From Flavobacteriales bacterium (GTDB lineage Bacteria; Bacteroidota; Bacteroidia; Flavobacteriales_D; Sanyastnellaceae), in NCBI GenBank assembly GCA_027491075.1, contig JAIXWX010000025.1, positions 248,001-312,000 on the forward strand: DNA of 64,000 bases, in the 5' to 3' direction. Below are positions 9,672 to 16,949 of this stretch, piece after piece. The translations under genes and the position numbers were made by a program. The first letter of the stretch is position 1. Every line of letters begins with the position of its first letter. Below the pieces are notes generated by a model. That model was not told the DNA's origin. It did not search any database and saw nothing but the letters and a program-made list of their open reading frames with translations.

Positions 9672-10175
9672 ATGAGAACAAATATTTGGTTTTATACCGG
9701 TTTGCTTTTAGTCATTTTTACAATAAGCTGTAAAGAGGAGGGGCCAAAGGTTACCAGTGATTTATTGAACTTTCCCAAGACCGCCTCTGGCATGGAAGAC
9801 ACCGATCTTCCCGTGATGGCTTTTGAGAATCCCGTTTATCATTTTGACACCGTTGCCGTGGGCGAGAAGATCACCCATTCTTTTTCTTTTTCGAATAAAG
9901 GAAAATCTCCTTTGGTGATCAGCAGTGTGAAACCCGCGTGTGGATGCACCACCTTAAAAGATTGGCCCAAAGATCCCATTGCTCCAGGAGAAGGAGGAGT
10001 CATTACCGTAGAGTTCAACTCCAATGGTTTTTCCGGAGCCATTGACAAGAGCGTTTTTGTGCGAGCCAATACCGTTCCGGTGGACAATATCTTAAAATTA
10101 ACAGGAGTGGTAAGGGGTGTAGCATTAGAAGGGCAACAAGATGCGCCCGCCATAAAAATGGAAAGAACCCGTTAA
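9672..10175 (+). CDS. DUF1573 lipoprotein
   Basis: The 167-residue product starts at ATG 9672 with a short hydrophobic segment and a lipobox ending in Cys (FTISCKEE), so it is probably a lipoprotein anchored in the periplasm or outer membrane. Residues about 45-155 form the DUF1573 Ig-like domain. The family hallmark is visible: FDTVAVGEKITHSFSFSNKG, then KPACGCTT, IAPGEGG, VTVEFNSNG and a terminal GVVRG strand. Bacteroidota encode many DUF1573 proteins with no fixed biochemical role. It sits just upstream of yajC with its own spacing, and the yajC promoter overlaps the gap. Confidence 0.9.
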   Translation: MRTNIWFYTGLLLVIFTISCKEEGPKVTSDLLNFPKTASGMEDTDLPVMAFENPVYHFDTVAVGEKITHSFSFSNKGKSPLVISSVKPACGCTTLKDWPKDPIAPGEGGVITVEFNSNGFSGAIDKSVFVRANTVPVDNILKLTGVVRGVALEGQQDAPAIKMERTR

Positions 10176-10182
10176 AACGCGT

Positions 10183-10190
10183 ATGTTTGC
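10183..10190 (+). promoter_or_regulatory. Bacteroidota -7 box for yajC
   Basis: Bases 10182-10189 read TATGTTTG, a perfect TAnnTTTG match, ending about 20 nt before ATG 10210. The apparent upstream start codon at 10183 is the ATG contained within this box, which argues for the later start. Confidence 0.6.
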
Positions 10191-10209
10191 GCCAAAATTT
10201 ATAAGTACA

Positions 10210-10515
10210 ATGAATAGTATAGTTCTTCAAGCCCAACAAGGAGGCGGCATGGGTCCACTTCTATTAATGGTGGGAATGTTTGTTATCATGTATTTCTTCA
10301 TGATTCGTCCGCAGATGAAAAAGATGAAGGAAGCCAAGAAGTATCAGGAAGCCATTCAAGTTGGCGACAAAGTCATCACCGTGGGCGGTATCCATGGCAA
10401 AGTAGTAGAGATCGGAGAGAAAGATGTAGTGATTACACTAGATCAAGGCCGCATGCGCGTTGAGAAAGCTGCATTGAGCCATGACAAGACAGTGGTAGAA
10501 GGAAATCAGAAGTAA
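10210..10515 (+). CDS. yajC: Preprotein translocase accessory subunit YajC
   Basis: YajC is the small inner-membrane partner of SecDF in the Sec translocon. The 101-residue product has one membrane helix (MGPLLLMVGMFVIMYFFMI) followed by the family signature RPQMKKMKEAKKYQEAI and a basic/beta domain VGDKVITVGGIHGKVVEI. Length and layout are typical. ATG 10210 is preferred over ATG 10183 because the earlier codon lies inside the -7 promoter box. It follows the DUF1573 lipoprotein by 34 bp. Confidence 0.96.
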   Translation: MNSIVLQAQQGGGMGPLLLMVGMFVIMYFFMIRPQMKKMKEAKKYQEAIQVGDKVITVGGIHGKVVEIGEKDVVITLDQGRMRVEKAALSHDKTVVEGNQK

Positions 10516-10601
10516 ACTGACGCGTATCATAAGGCCAGCTGACCCACGTCAAAGGCATTTGAATTTGTTTGGTGGAGTTTTGTGCTATAAAACAAACCAC
10601 C

Positions 10602-10991
10602 ATGGCACAGCAGACACTTTACCACATCTCTCACGTGAGCAATGAACACAGTGATTGGCTCCGAGGCATAGACTTTTATAAAGACGAGATCCATATTTTA
10701 GAGAACAGGTTATCTGAAGTTTCTCAGAAGTGGACCAAGACAGAAGTAAAAGCCGACATCGAGCATTATCAGAACCAATTCATCATTCAAAAGGCGAATT
10801 TGGAAGATTTGCAAACGGGCATCAAGCAGCACGAAGTTCATATGAGCAACGATGCACAAAACAAAGCCTTGCATCTCTCCAACAACACCTTGGCCGAGCA
10901 CGACAACATGAGAGAGCGCTACCAGTCCTTGGAGAAGATCATTGTTGATTTGAGACACGACTTCAACAAATTCCTCAGCCGATACATGTAA
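10602..10991 (+). CDS. Hypothetical coiled-coil protein
   Basis: The 129-residue product from ATG 10602 is almost entirely charged and helical. Leu/Ile spacing (DFYKDEIHILENRLSEV, EHYQNQFIIQKANLEDL, MRERYQSLEKIIVDL) predicts two or three long coiled-coil helices. No signal peptide or membrane segment is visible, so it should be cytoplasmic. I do not recognise a family. A strong bidirectional-looking hairpin follows the stop by 30 bp, so the gene appears to be monocistronic and the last core gene before the accessory island. Confidence 0.75.
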   Translation: MAQQTLYHISHVSNEHSDWLRGIDFYKDEIHILENRLSEVSQKWTKTEVKADIEHYQNQFIIQKANLEDLQTGIKQHEVHMSNDAQNKALHLSNNTLAEHDNMRERYQSLEKIIVDLRHDFNKFLSRYM

Positions 10992-11020
10992 TCGTTCAGA
11001 CCAAAAGCATTAAAAAAACA

Positions 11021-11048
11021 AAAAATCCCGAATGAAATCGGGATTTTT
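11021..11048 (+). terminator. Intrinsic terminator at the left edge of the island
   Basis: AAAAATCCCGA (11021-11031) pairs perfectly with TCGGGATTTTT (11038-11048) across a 6-nt loop, and the T-run continues to 11050. It ends the 10602 gene and separates core genes from the hexanucleotide tract. Confidence 0.9.
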
Positions 11049-11092
11049 TTATGCTCTTTATTCCCGTCCCCGTTCTAGTCCCTTCCTCCTCA

Positions 11093-11323
11093 TTCCCATT
11101 CCCGTTCCCGTTCCCATTCCCGTTCCCATTCCCATTCCCGTTCCCATTCCCGTTCCCATTCCCGTTCCCATTCCCATTCCCATTCCCGTTCCCGTTCCCG
11201 TTCCCGTTCTCGTTCCCATTCCCATTCCCATTCCCATTCTCGTTCCCATTCCCGTTCCCATTCCCATTCCCGTTCCCGTTCCCATTCCCGTTACCGTTCC
11301 TCGTTCCCGTTCCCATTCCCGTT
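11093..11323 (+). repeat. CCCRTT hexanucleotide tract (about 38 units)
   Basis: This is an almost uninterrupted run of CCCATT and CCCGTT hexamers, with a few variant units (TCTCGTT, TTACCG, CCTCG). Degenerate units extend it left to about 11061. CGTTCTAGTCCC occurs on both margins (near 11071 and 11320). On the - strand it reads GGGAAY repeated, that is G3 runs with 3-nt spacers, the arrangement expected to form stacked G-quadruplexes. All reading frames are open only because the unit is a multiple of three, so I call no gene here. The rest of the 10992-11489 gap holds the terminator and an attC-like half site. Confidence 0.95.
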
Positions 11324-11404
11324 CTAGTCCCCGCGTTCCATGCCCTTTCTTCCCTATATCGAAAATTTGGTTACTTAAGAATTAGGTGTATTTTTAAGGT
11401 AGAT

Positions 11405-11443
11405 AAATGCACCTCAGGGGTGTGGTTAGCGGATAGTTATGCG
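11405..11443 (+). other. Right half of an attC-like site
   Basis: GTTAGCGGATAGTTATGCG (11425-11443) resembles the right ends of the sites at 12760 (GTTAGTGG) and 15214 (GTTAGCAG). A small CACC/GGTG inverted repeat precedes it (about 11409-11422). A full left arm is not recognisable, so this may be a decayed site or the array's attachment end. An ATG at 11439 lies within it. Confidence 0.45.
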
Positions 11444-11489
11444 TAACTTTAAAGAACACCACAATACATACAACATAAAAAATAATTAC

Positions 11490-11804
11490 ATGAAAATTTA
11501 CATTACTCAGGCTGACATTGAAGAAACAGTAAGACTTGCAATAATCAACGTTGCAAGAAAGCTAAATATTGAAGACATCGATTGGAAATCAAGCAATGAA
11601 CTATTTGAAGAAATAAAAATTTCAGGACATTCTATATTTACACTTCTTGATAGTTATCTTCTTAACTATATGGCATGGGTTGATTTTATTCAGAAACATA
11701 AGGACCGTGACGATTATAATTTAGAGGAAAGACAACAACTCGACAAACTTACTACTAATAGAAATTCTACTAGAACTGCATTGAAAAATGCAATAACTAC
11801 TTAA
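11490..11804 (+). CDS. Small hypothetical protein preceding Abi-alpha
   Basis: The 104-residue product from ATG 11490 is cytoplasmic-looking and mostly helical (MKIYITQADIEETVRLAI, then IKISGHSIFTLLDSYLLNYM, then a charged tail). I do not recognise the family. An earlier in-frame ATG at 11439 falls inside the attC-like half site, so 11490 is preferred. The stop lies 10 bp before the Abi-alpha gene, which places both in one transcription unit and in one cassette. A role as partner or regulator of the abortive-infection protein is inference from that spacing. Confidence 0.7.
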   Translation: MKIYITQADIEETVRLAIINVARKLNIEDIDWKSSNELFEEIKISGHSIFTLLDSYLLNYMAWVDFIQKHKDRDDYNLEERQQLDKLTTNRNSTRTALKNAITT

Positions 11805-11814
11805 TTTTAAAAAC

Positions 11815-12624
11815 ATGGAAGAGGAAAATAGCAAAGACAATAATGTTAAAAGTACCATTGAAGCTATAACTGGACTTGTAAAGGCAATACCTGTTTATAA
11901 TGACGCAGTACAACCTGCCGCGAAAGAAATTGGGAAATCTTTAGCTACAGTTACAAAGACAATTAGTATTGCACTAGCACCTGTGAGTGCTTTGGTTTGG
12001 GGGTTTGAAAAAATTCAAGATTACGTGTTAAATAGAGTTTCTGAAAAACTTAAAGACAGACCAAAAGAAAAAATAGTTACTCCCGACCCTGCAATTGTAG
12101 GGCCTTCTCTTGAAGCATTAAGGTATACTGGAAATGATGTAAACCTTAGAGAACTGTATGCTAGTTTGATAGCAACTTCAATGGATGCTGACAAAGTTCA
12201 TAATGCACACCCAGGCTTCGTAGAGATAATTAAAAATTTATCATCAGATGAAGCTTTATTAATGAGATTTTTTCATCGCAGTGATAGACACGCATTACTT
12301 GACGTAAAAATGACTAAGAAGCAAGCTAAGGGTGAGTTTGACCTAATGCGAAACGTATCACTTATTGGACAACGAGCAGGAATAAAAAACACTAATTTAA
12401 CTTCAAACTACATCGACAATTTGTGCAGACTAGGTTTAATGGAAATTCCATCAGGAAGATATTTAATGGACGAAACTATGTATGAAGAATTAAAAGAACT
12501 TGAGAACATTAAAGCGAACAAAGAAATAATCGAAAAAGCTGAAGGTCAATTAATATTTAATAAAAAGCACACTGCAATTACTGACTTCGGAAAACAATTT
12601 TGTAGAGCATGTATAACTCCATAA
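11815..12624 (+). CDS. Abi-alpha (DUF4393) family protein
   Basis: The 269-residue product matches the Abi-alpha/DUF4393 pattern. An amphipathic or hydrophobic segment at about 47-70 (KTISIALAPVSALVWGFEKI) is followed by the family core IVGPSLEALRYTGNDVNLRELYASLIATSMD and AHPGFVEIIKNLSSDEALLM near 97-150. A helical C-terminal half contains a winged-helix-like segment (NYIDNLCRLGLMEI). The family is named for abortive infection, where infected cells stop growth or die before phage release; its mechanism is not established. It is the second gene of the first cassette, and an attC-like palindrome begins 7 bp after its stop. Base composition is clearly more AT-rich than the flanking core genes. 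Confidence 0.85.
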   Translation: MEEENSKDNNVKSTIEAITGLVKAIPVYNDAVQPAAKEIGKSLATVTKTISIALAPVSALVWGFEKIQDYVLNRVSEKLKDRPKEKIVTPDPAIVGPSLEALRYTGNDVNLRELYASLIATSMDADKVHNAHPGFVEIIKNLSSDEALLMRFFHRSDRHALLDVKMTKKQAKGEFDLMRNVSLIGQRAGIKNTNLTSNYIDNLCRLGLMEIPSGRYLMDETMYEELKELENIKANKEIIEKAEGQLIFNKKHTAITDFGKQFCRACITP

Positions 12625-12630
12625 GAAAAG

Positions 12631-12772
12631 CTACGTCTAACAGTACCTACCCAAAAGGCAGGGTTTCGTGCTTCGCAGACACATTTTTGCCAGCCGAAAG
12701 TTCAGTTCTCCGAATGAAGTTTAGTGCTAAAACTCCCCGTCATCGCAAACCCTCGAAACGTTAGTGGTCATG
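12631..12772 (+). repeat. attC-like palindrome B
   Basis: An imperfect palindrome of about 142 bp lies between cassettes. It opens CTACGTCTAACAG (AAC as in attC R'') and closes CGAAACGTTAGTGG (GTT as in R'). AGGGTTT (12659-12665) pairs with AAACCCT near 12747-12753. The rest of the 12625-12822 gap holds no gene. I infer an integron-type recombination site folding as a single strand; it deviates from the strict GTTRRRY consensus. Confidence 0.6.
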
Positions 12773-12822
12773 CTAGGAACGTTGCCACAAATAGGATATC
12801 GAATAAATTATAAATTTGAAAT

Positions 12823-14175
12823 ATGAGTACTCTGACGAAAAATATCTCGCTGACAAATCTTTCGGTTAACATCGAAAATCCAAGATTTGAACTTGTAGGT
12901 AATCAAAGAGAAGCCTTACAAGTTATGATAATAGACCAAGGCGATAAGTTAATCAATTTAGCCAAGGACATTGTTGAAACAGGAATGTTAAATCCCGGTG
13001 AACTTATTTTGGTAACACCCCATGAAAAAGACAAAGGACATTATAATGTTCTAGAAGGAAACAGACGGGTAACCGCCTTGAAAATACTTTCTAATCCCGA
13101 CTTAATTGATGGCAAGCATAGTTCATTTGCCAAAAGGCTGAAACCATTTGCTGAACAATTTAAAAAGAAGCCAATTCTTGACATTCCATGTGTAGTATTC
13201 AACAATCCTGATGATGCTAACAAATGGATTAAATTAAAACATACAGGTGAAAATGAAGGTATTGGTATTGTTAGATGGGATGCTCAGCAAGTTGCACGAT
13301 TTGACGAAAGAATAGAAGGGACATCGCCAGTTGCTTTACAAGCAATAGACTTTTTAAGAAAGGAAAGTAGCGTGTCTGAAATAGTAAAAAGCAAACTAAA
13401 AAATGTCCCATCTTCTAGTTTAGATAGGTTGCTAAAAGATAAGAACGTTCAACAGGTTATCGGCATTAATGTAAAAGACAATAGACTTCAAACTCATCTA
13501 CTTAAAGACGAAGTTGTAAAAGGACTCGCAAAAATTGTAACAGATTTAGCCGACAAAAAAATTAAAGTTAAAGACATTTACACAAAGGAAGATAGAGAAA
13601 AGTATATTGAAACATTTAAACCCGCAGACATACCAAATAAAAAGAAGAAAGCAACATCTGCTTGGGAATTAACTTCTCCAACAATACCGAGCAAAACAAC
13701 ACCATCGAAATCAAAACCTAAACCAACTCCACTATCAACAGACCGTGAAACTGTAATTCCTAAAGACTGTATTTTATCCATTAACGAACCAAGAATAAAC
13801 AAAATTTATAGGGAACTTAAAGGTTTGAATGTTGACCTCTTTGAAAATGCTGCTGGAGTTATGTTTCGTGTTTTTATTGAACTCACACTTGATACATATA
13901 TTGACCATCATAAATTGGCAACTGTAAATAAAGACGCAAGACTAAGAAAAAAAGTGGATGAAGTATCACTTCATATGGAGAAACAAGGATATGCAGATAA
14001 GCACATTTGCGGAGGCATTAGAAAGGCCGTTAGTAACAATCATGATGTTTTAGCAATGGAAACATTCAATGCATATATCCACAACAGACACCTTTCCCCC
14101 ATCCCTAAGGACTTAAAAATAACATGGGATAATATTCAGATATTCGTAGAAAAAATTTGGTCAACAATTAAATAA
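12823..14175 (+). CDS. ParB-like protein with C-terminal helical domain
   Basis: The 450-residue product begins with a ParB/sulfiredoxin-like fold: a strand-rich start, the segment ALAKD-like helix LINLAKDIVETGML, and the nucleotide-binding style motif LEGNRRVTALKIL at about 77-89. The middle carries helices plausible for DNA binding and a Lys/Pro/Ser-rich linker at about 275-312. Residues about 315-450 form a separate helical domain ending ETFNAYIHNRHLSP...W..I, reminiscent of HEPN-like domains, but the catalytic RxxxxH is not secure. It is joined by a TAATG overlap to the methylase gene. A role in DNA recognition, or as a CTP/ATP-dependent effector paired with the methylase, is inference. 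Confidence 0.75.
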   Translation: MSTLTKNISLTNLSVNIENPRFELVGNQREALQVMIIDQGDKLINLAKDIVETGMLNPGELILVTPHEKDKGHYNVLEGNRRVTALKILSNPDLIDGKHSSFAKRLKPFAEQFKKKPILDIPCVVFNNPDDANKWIKLKHTGENEGIGIVRWDAQQVARFDERIEGTSPVALQAIDFLRKESSVSEIVKSKLKNVPSSSLDRLLKDKNVQQVIGINVKDNRLQTHLLKDEVVKGLAKIVTDLADKKIKVKDIYTKEDREKYIETFKPADIPNKKKKATSAWELTSPTIPSKTTPSKSKPKPTPLSTDRETVIPKDCILSINEPRINKIYRELKGLNVDLFENAAGVMFRVFIELTLDTYIDHHKLATVNKDARLRKKVDEVSLHMEKQGYADKHICGGIRKAVSNNHDVLAMETFNAYIHNRHLSPIPKDLKITWDNIQIFVEKIWSTIK

Positions 14176-15029
14176 TGGATTTTCATTCACCACTTCGATA
14201 CCCAGGCGGCAAAGGTAAAATTGCCAACTTCATCAAACTTGTTTTTGAGAGGAATTTATTACTTGATGGATGGTATGTAGAGCCCTATGCAGGGGGAGCT
14301 TCGGTTGCATTGTCATTATTATTCGGGGAGTACGCATCAAAGATTGTAATTAATGATTACGACAGAGCCATTTACGCATTTTGGCATTCTGTCCTAAACG
14401 ACACTGAAAATCTGTGCAATCTAATAGAGAATACTATGGTAAATATTAAAACTTGGCGACAGCAAAAGGTAATTCAAGAACAGAAAGACACGGCAGACTT
14501 ATTAGAACTTGGTTTCTCCACTTTCTTTTTAAACAGGACTAATCGTTCAGGAATTATTAAAGCAGGGGTTATTGGTGGCATTGAACAGACTGGGAACTAT
14601 AAAATTGACGCTAGATTTAATAAGACAGACTTAATTAACCGAATTAAACGTATAGCAAATTACAAGAACAGAATTTTACTATATAACTTAGATGCTATTG
14701 AGCTTATAAAAACAATAAGTAAAACCTTGCCTGACAAAACTCTTATCTATTTTGATCCTCCGTACTACTTAAAAGGAAAAGACTTATATGTAAACCATTA
14801 CAAGCATGAGGACCATGTTTTAGTATCTCAAATGATAAATGGAATTAATAAACATAAGTGGCTTGTATCATATGACAATGCACCCGAAATAAATGACATT
14901 TATAAGCGAAATAAGAAATTTGAATACGACTTAAATTATAGTGCTGTAAACGCCACTAAAGGGACAGAAGTAATGATTTATCACAACGACTTATTTATTC
15001 CAAAAGTGACCAGTCCGACATCAATTTAA
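14175..15029 (+). CDS. D12-class DNA adenine methyltransferase (Dam-like)
   Basis: This enzyme should transfer a methyl group from S-adenosylmethionine to N6 of adenine in DNA. The 284-residue product has the D12 family layout: SPLRYPGGKGK at 5-15, the AdoMet site VEPYAGGASVAL at 35-46, acidic INDYDRAIYAFW at 59-70 and the catalytic DPPY at 194-197. Its ATG overlaps the previous stop (TAATG), so translation is probably coupled. No restriction endonuclease is adjacent, so this is either an orphan methylase or the self-marking half of a two-gene system with the ParB-like protein. It lies in the AT-rich cassette array. Confidence 0.93.
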   Translation: MDFHSPLRYPGGKGKIANFIKLVFERNLLLDGWYVEPYAGGASVALSLLFGEYASKIVINDYDRAIYAFWHSVLNDTENLCNLIENTMVNIKTWRQQKVIQEQKDTADLLELGFSTFFLNRTNRSGIIKAGVIGGIEQTGNYKIDARFNKTDLINRIKRIANYKNRILLYNLDAIELIKTISKTLPDKTLIYFDPPYYLKGKDLYVNHYKHEDHVLVSQMINGINKHKWLVSYDNAPEINDIYKRNKKFEYDLNYSAVNATKGTEVMIYHNDLFIPKVTSPTSI

Positions 15030-15084
15030 GAGATAACATGACTAGTAAAGGACGACACATTGACTTGGAGAAAGAAGCACGAAC

Positions 15085-15225
15085 AGCCAACACACATTAG
15101 GCGTCATGTGGGGTGACGTGCTTTTAATTCAAGTGCCTTGCACCTATTCAGCTTTAGTGGTAGGTTGACAGTGAAATGCTTCTAAATCCGGCACCAACGC
15201 CAAGTGTGGGACCGTTAGCAGCTAT
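15085..15225 (+). repeat. attC-like palindrome C
   Basis: The left arm CCAACACACATTAGGCG (about 15087-15103) is matched on the right by CGCCAAGTGTGGG (about 15198-15210), followed by GTTAGCAG. The central part AGCTTTAGTGGTAGG, then TTGACAGTGAAATG, is shared with sites D and E. The 15030-15258 gap contains no convincing gene; a 20-codon frame at 15037-15099 was rejected. Confidence 0.65.
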
Positions 15226-15258
15226 AATACAGACCAAGAAGAAGCCAAAAAATAACAA

Positions 15259-15849
15259 ATGAATATGGCACATAGAGTTTTTATATCTCACAAAAGAGAA
15301 GATAAAGCATACAAGAACTATATCCTAAATAACTTAGGTGTGGATATGATTGATAAATCATTGAATGAGCGAATAGATTCGAACGATGAAGATTATGTGA
15401 TGCGGAAAATACGTGAAGACTATTTGTCAGACTCTACTGTTACAATTTTCTTGATTGGGAAATATAGTGCTGAAAACTTAGGTGAAGAAGAACAGATTTA
15501 TATAAAGCGAGAATTACAAGCATCACTTTATGATGGAAAGGCTAATTCTAAGAATGGGATTTTAGGTATTGTGTTACCCGAAATGTATGACAGTATTTAT
15601 AAAGGTAATTATAGCTGTAGCGAGTGTGGTGGCAATCATAATCATGTTTCAATAAATAATAGCACCGTAATAGCAGAGTTTTCATATAACTACTATATTC
15701 CAAAAGACAAATGCTCATGGTCTGAGGATGACAGATATTGTGTTCTTGTCAAGTGGGACGATTTTAAGTCAAAACCAGAAAAGTATATTGACTTAGCTTT
15801 TGATAAACGGAAAAGGGAAATTTCTTCAAAAACCAAAGTAAGACCATAG
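15259..15849 (+). CDS. ThsB-like TIR-domain protein (DUF1863/MTH538-type)
   Basis: The 196-residue product begins with the TIR-type strand HRVFISHKREDKAYKNYI and has the DUF1863 pattern: an extended loop after GVDMIDKS, a helix around YVMRKIREDYLSDS, the strand VTIFLIGKYSAEN, and YIKRELQASL with Glu85 at the position expected for the NADase glutamate. A Cys/His set (C120, C123, H127, H129, C152, C161) suggests a zinc-stabilised insertion. In Thoeris systems ThsB-type TIR proteins sense phage and make an NAD-derived signal; here that role is inference. The stop overlaps the GTG of the next gene (TAGTG), so the two are co-translated. Two Met codons (15259, 15265) are possible starts. Confidence 0.85.
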   Translation: MNMAHRVFISHKREDKAYKNYILNNLGVDMIDKSLNERIDSNDEDYVMRKIREDYLSDSTVTIFLIGKYSAENLGEEEQIYIKRELQASLYDGKANSKNGILGIVLPEMYDSIYKGNYSCSECGGNHNHVSINNSTVIAEFSYNYYIPKDKCSWSEDDRYCVLVKWDDFKSKPEKYIDLAFDKRKREISSKTKVRP

Positions 15850-16733
15850 TGAAATATTCAGACTTTCCAAGTTATTTTCAAGCATCAGATACTGCTTCAT
15901 TGAAGGCGCAGAAGTTTTATTTAAATATTATTAGGATTGATTTATTATCAATGATTTTTTCTTCTGCATTAGCAATTTACAATTACCAATCAATTGAATC
16001 TAAACTAGTTGTTTATTTTATTTCGGGACTATTCCTTCTTTTGGGTTTAGTTCTAACAGTAATTCTCAAAACAAAAAAATACGAAGACGTGTGGTATCAG
16101 GGACGAGCTTTAGCGGAATCCAGTAAAACCCTCACATGGCGTTTTGTTTGCTGCTCAGAATACTTTGAAAGTTCCTTAGATATTATAGAAGCAAAAAGGA
16201 GATTTGTTGAACGCATCCGAGAATTATCCGACGAATTTAAAGAACTAGAAATTGCAATGAACTCTAGAACGCTAAACTTGCCAATTATTACTGACAGAAT
16301 GCTAGAAATTAGAGCATACAACTTGGGCGCCAGAAAGGATTATTACATTAAAAACAGAATCGAAGACCAAAAGAAATGGTATGCAGACAAAGCAGAATAT
16401 AATTCAGAAAAATATAATCTTTGGTTTTGGTTTGTAATTGTTTCACAAGCAATATCTCTTATAAGCATAGTTTTTCTCATTGCTAATCCATACTTCAACT
16501 TGAATTTTGTAGGTCTTCTTACGACAATTTCCGCCTCAGCTTTGAGTTGGCTTCAACTAAAACAGCATCAAGAATTAAAACAAGCATACACGACAGCAAC
16601 ACAAGAATTAAATTTTATTGCAACATTAACAGACCAATTAACGACAGACGACAGCTTTTCTAAGTTTGTTTTAGACTCCGAAAACGCTGTTTCTAGAGAA
16701 CATACATTATGGTTGGCTCAAAGAAGAAGATAA
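15849..16733 (+). CDS. DUF4231/SLATT-like four-helix membrane protein
   Basis: The 294-residue product starts at a GTG overlapping the TIR gene's stop. Two predicted membrane hairpins, at about 29-45/54-74 and 190-212/218-236, are separated by a soluble helical region. The first unit has the DUF4231 pattern YQASD..Q..Y and WYQGRALAESSKTLTWRF; the second has the SLATT pattern QKKWYADKAEYN before the helices and an amphipathic tail (WLQLKQHQELKQAYTTA). SLATT proteins are predicted pore-forming effectors in nucleotide-signal defence systems. With a TIR protein upstream, the natural hypothesis is a Thoeris-like pair whose effector depolarises the membrane. That is inference; the pairing and membrane topology are visible. 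Confidence 0.82.
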   Translation: MKYSDFPSYFQASDTASLKAQKFYLNIIRIDLLSMIFSSALAIYNYQSIESKLVVYFISGLFLLLGLVLTVILKTKKYEDVWYQGRALAESSKTLTWRFVCCSEYFESSLDIIEAKRRFVERIRELSDEFKELEIAMNSRTLNLPIITDRMLEIRAYNLGARKDYYIKNRIEDQKKWYADKAEYNSEKYNLWFWFVIVSQAISLISIVFLIANPYFNLNFVGLLTTISASALSWLQLKQHQELKQAYTTATQELNFIATLTDQLTTDDSFSKFVLDSENAVSREHTLWLAQRRR

Positions 16734-16735
16734 CA

Positions 16736-16917
16736 GCTACTAACAGTGTGTTGCCTAAGTTAGAGGTGACTTGGAAATTTGTAGCTGATATTTCTATAAA
16801 GCTTTTGTGCTGGTCGACAGTGGAGTGCGAAATTCAAGCTTTGTGCATTTAATGAAGTAACAGTTTTGTGCTCTGAAACCCGCCCGAGCGCAAAGCCCGA
16901 AACTGTTAATTGTAACC
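16736..16917 (+). repeat. attC-like palindrome D
   Basis: The region opens CTACTAACAGTGTGTTGCC and closes GAAACTGTTAATTG. The middle holds AAGCTTTTGTGCTGG then TCGACAGTGGAGTG, the same core as in sites C and E. A second AAGTAACAG near 16856 suggests two overlapping or nested sites. The 16734-16949 gap has no gene. Confidence 0.6.
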
Positions 16918-16949
16918 ATAAAAAGCGAAAAACAAATAAATAATCAGAT

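Noticed and set aside
10996-11446. Several open frames on both strands through the hexamer tract (Asn-Gly, Phe-Pro, Pro-Ile/Val and Met-Gly-Thr-Gly repeats)
   Set aside because: The unit is six bases and contains no stop in any frame, so frames stay open by periodicity alone. None has a start with an upstream promoter box or any non-repeat conserved part.
15037-15099. A 20-codon frame (MTSKGRHIDLEKEARTANTH)
   Set aside because: It overlaps the left arm of palindrome C and ends in it, with no promoter or homology; probably chance.
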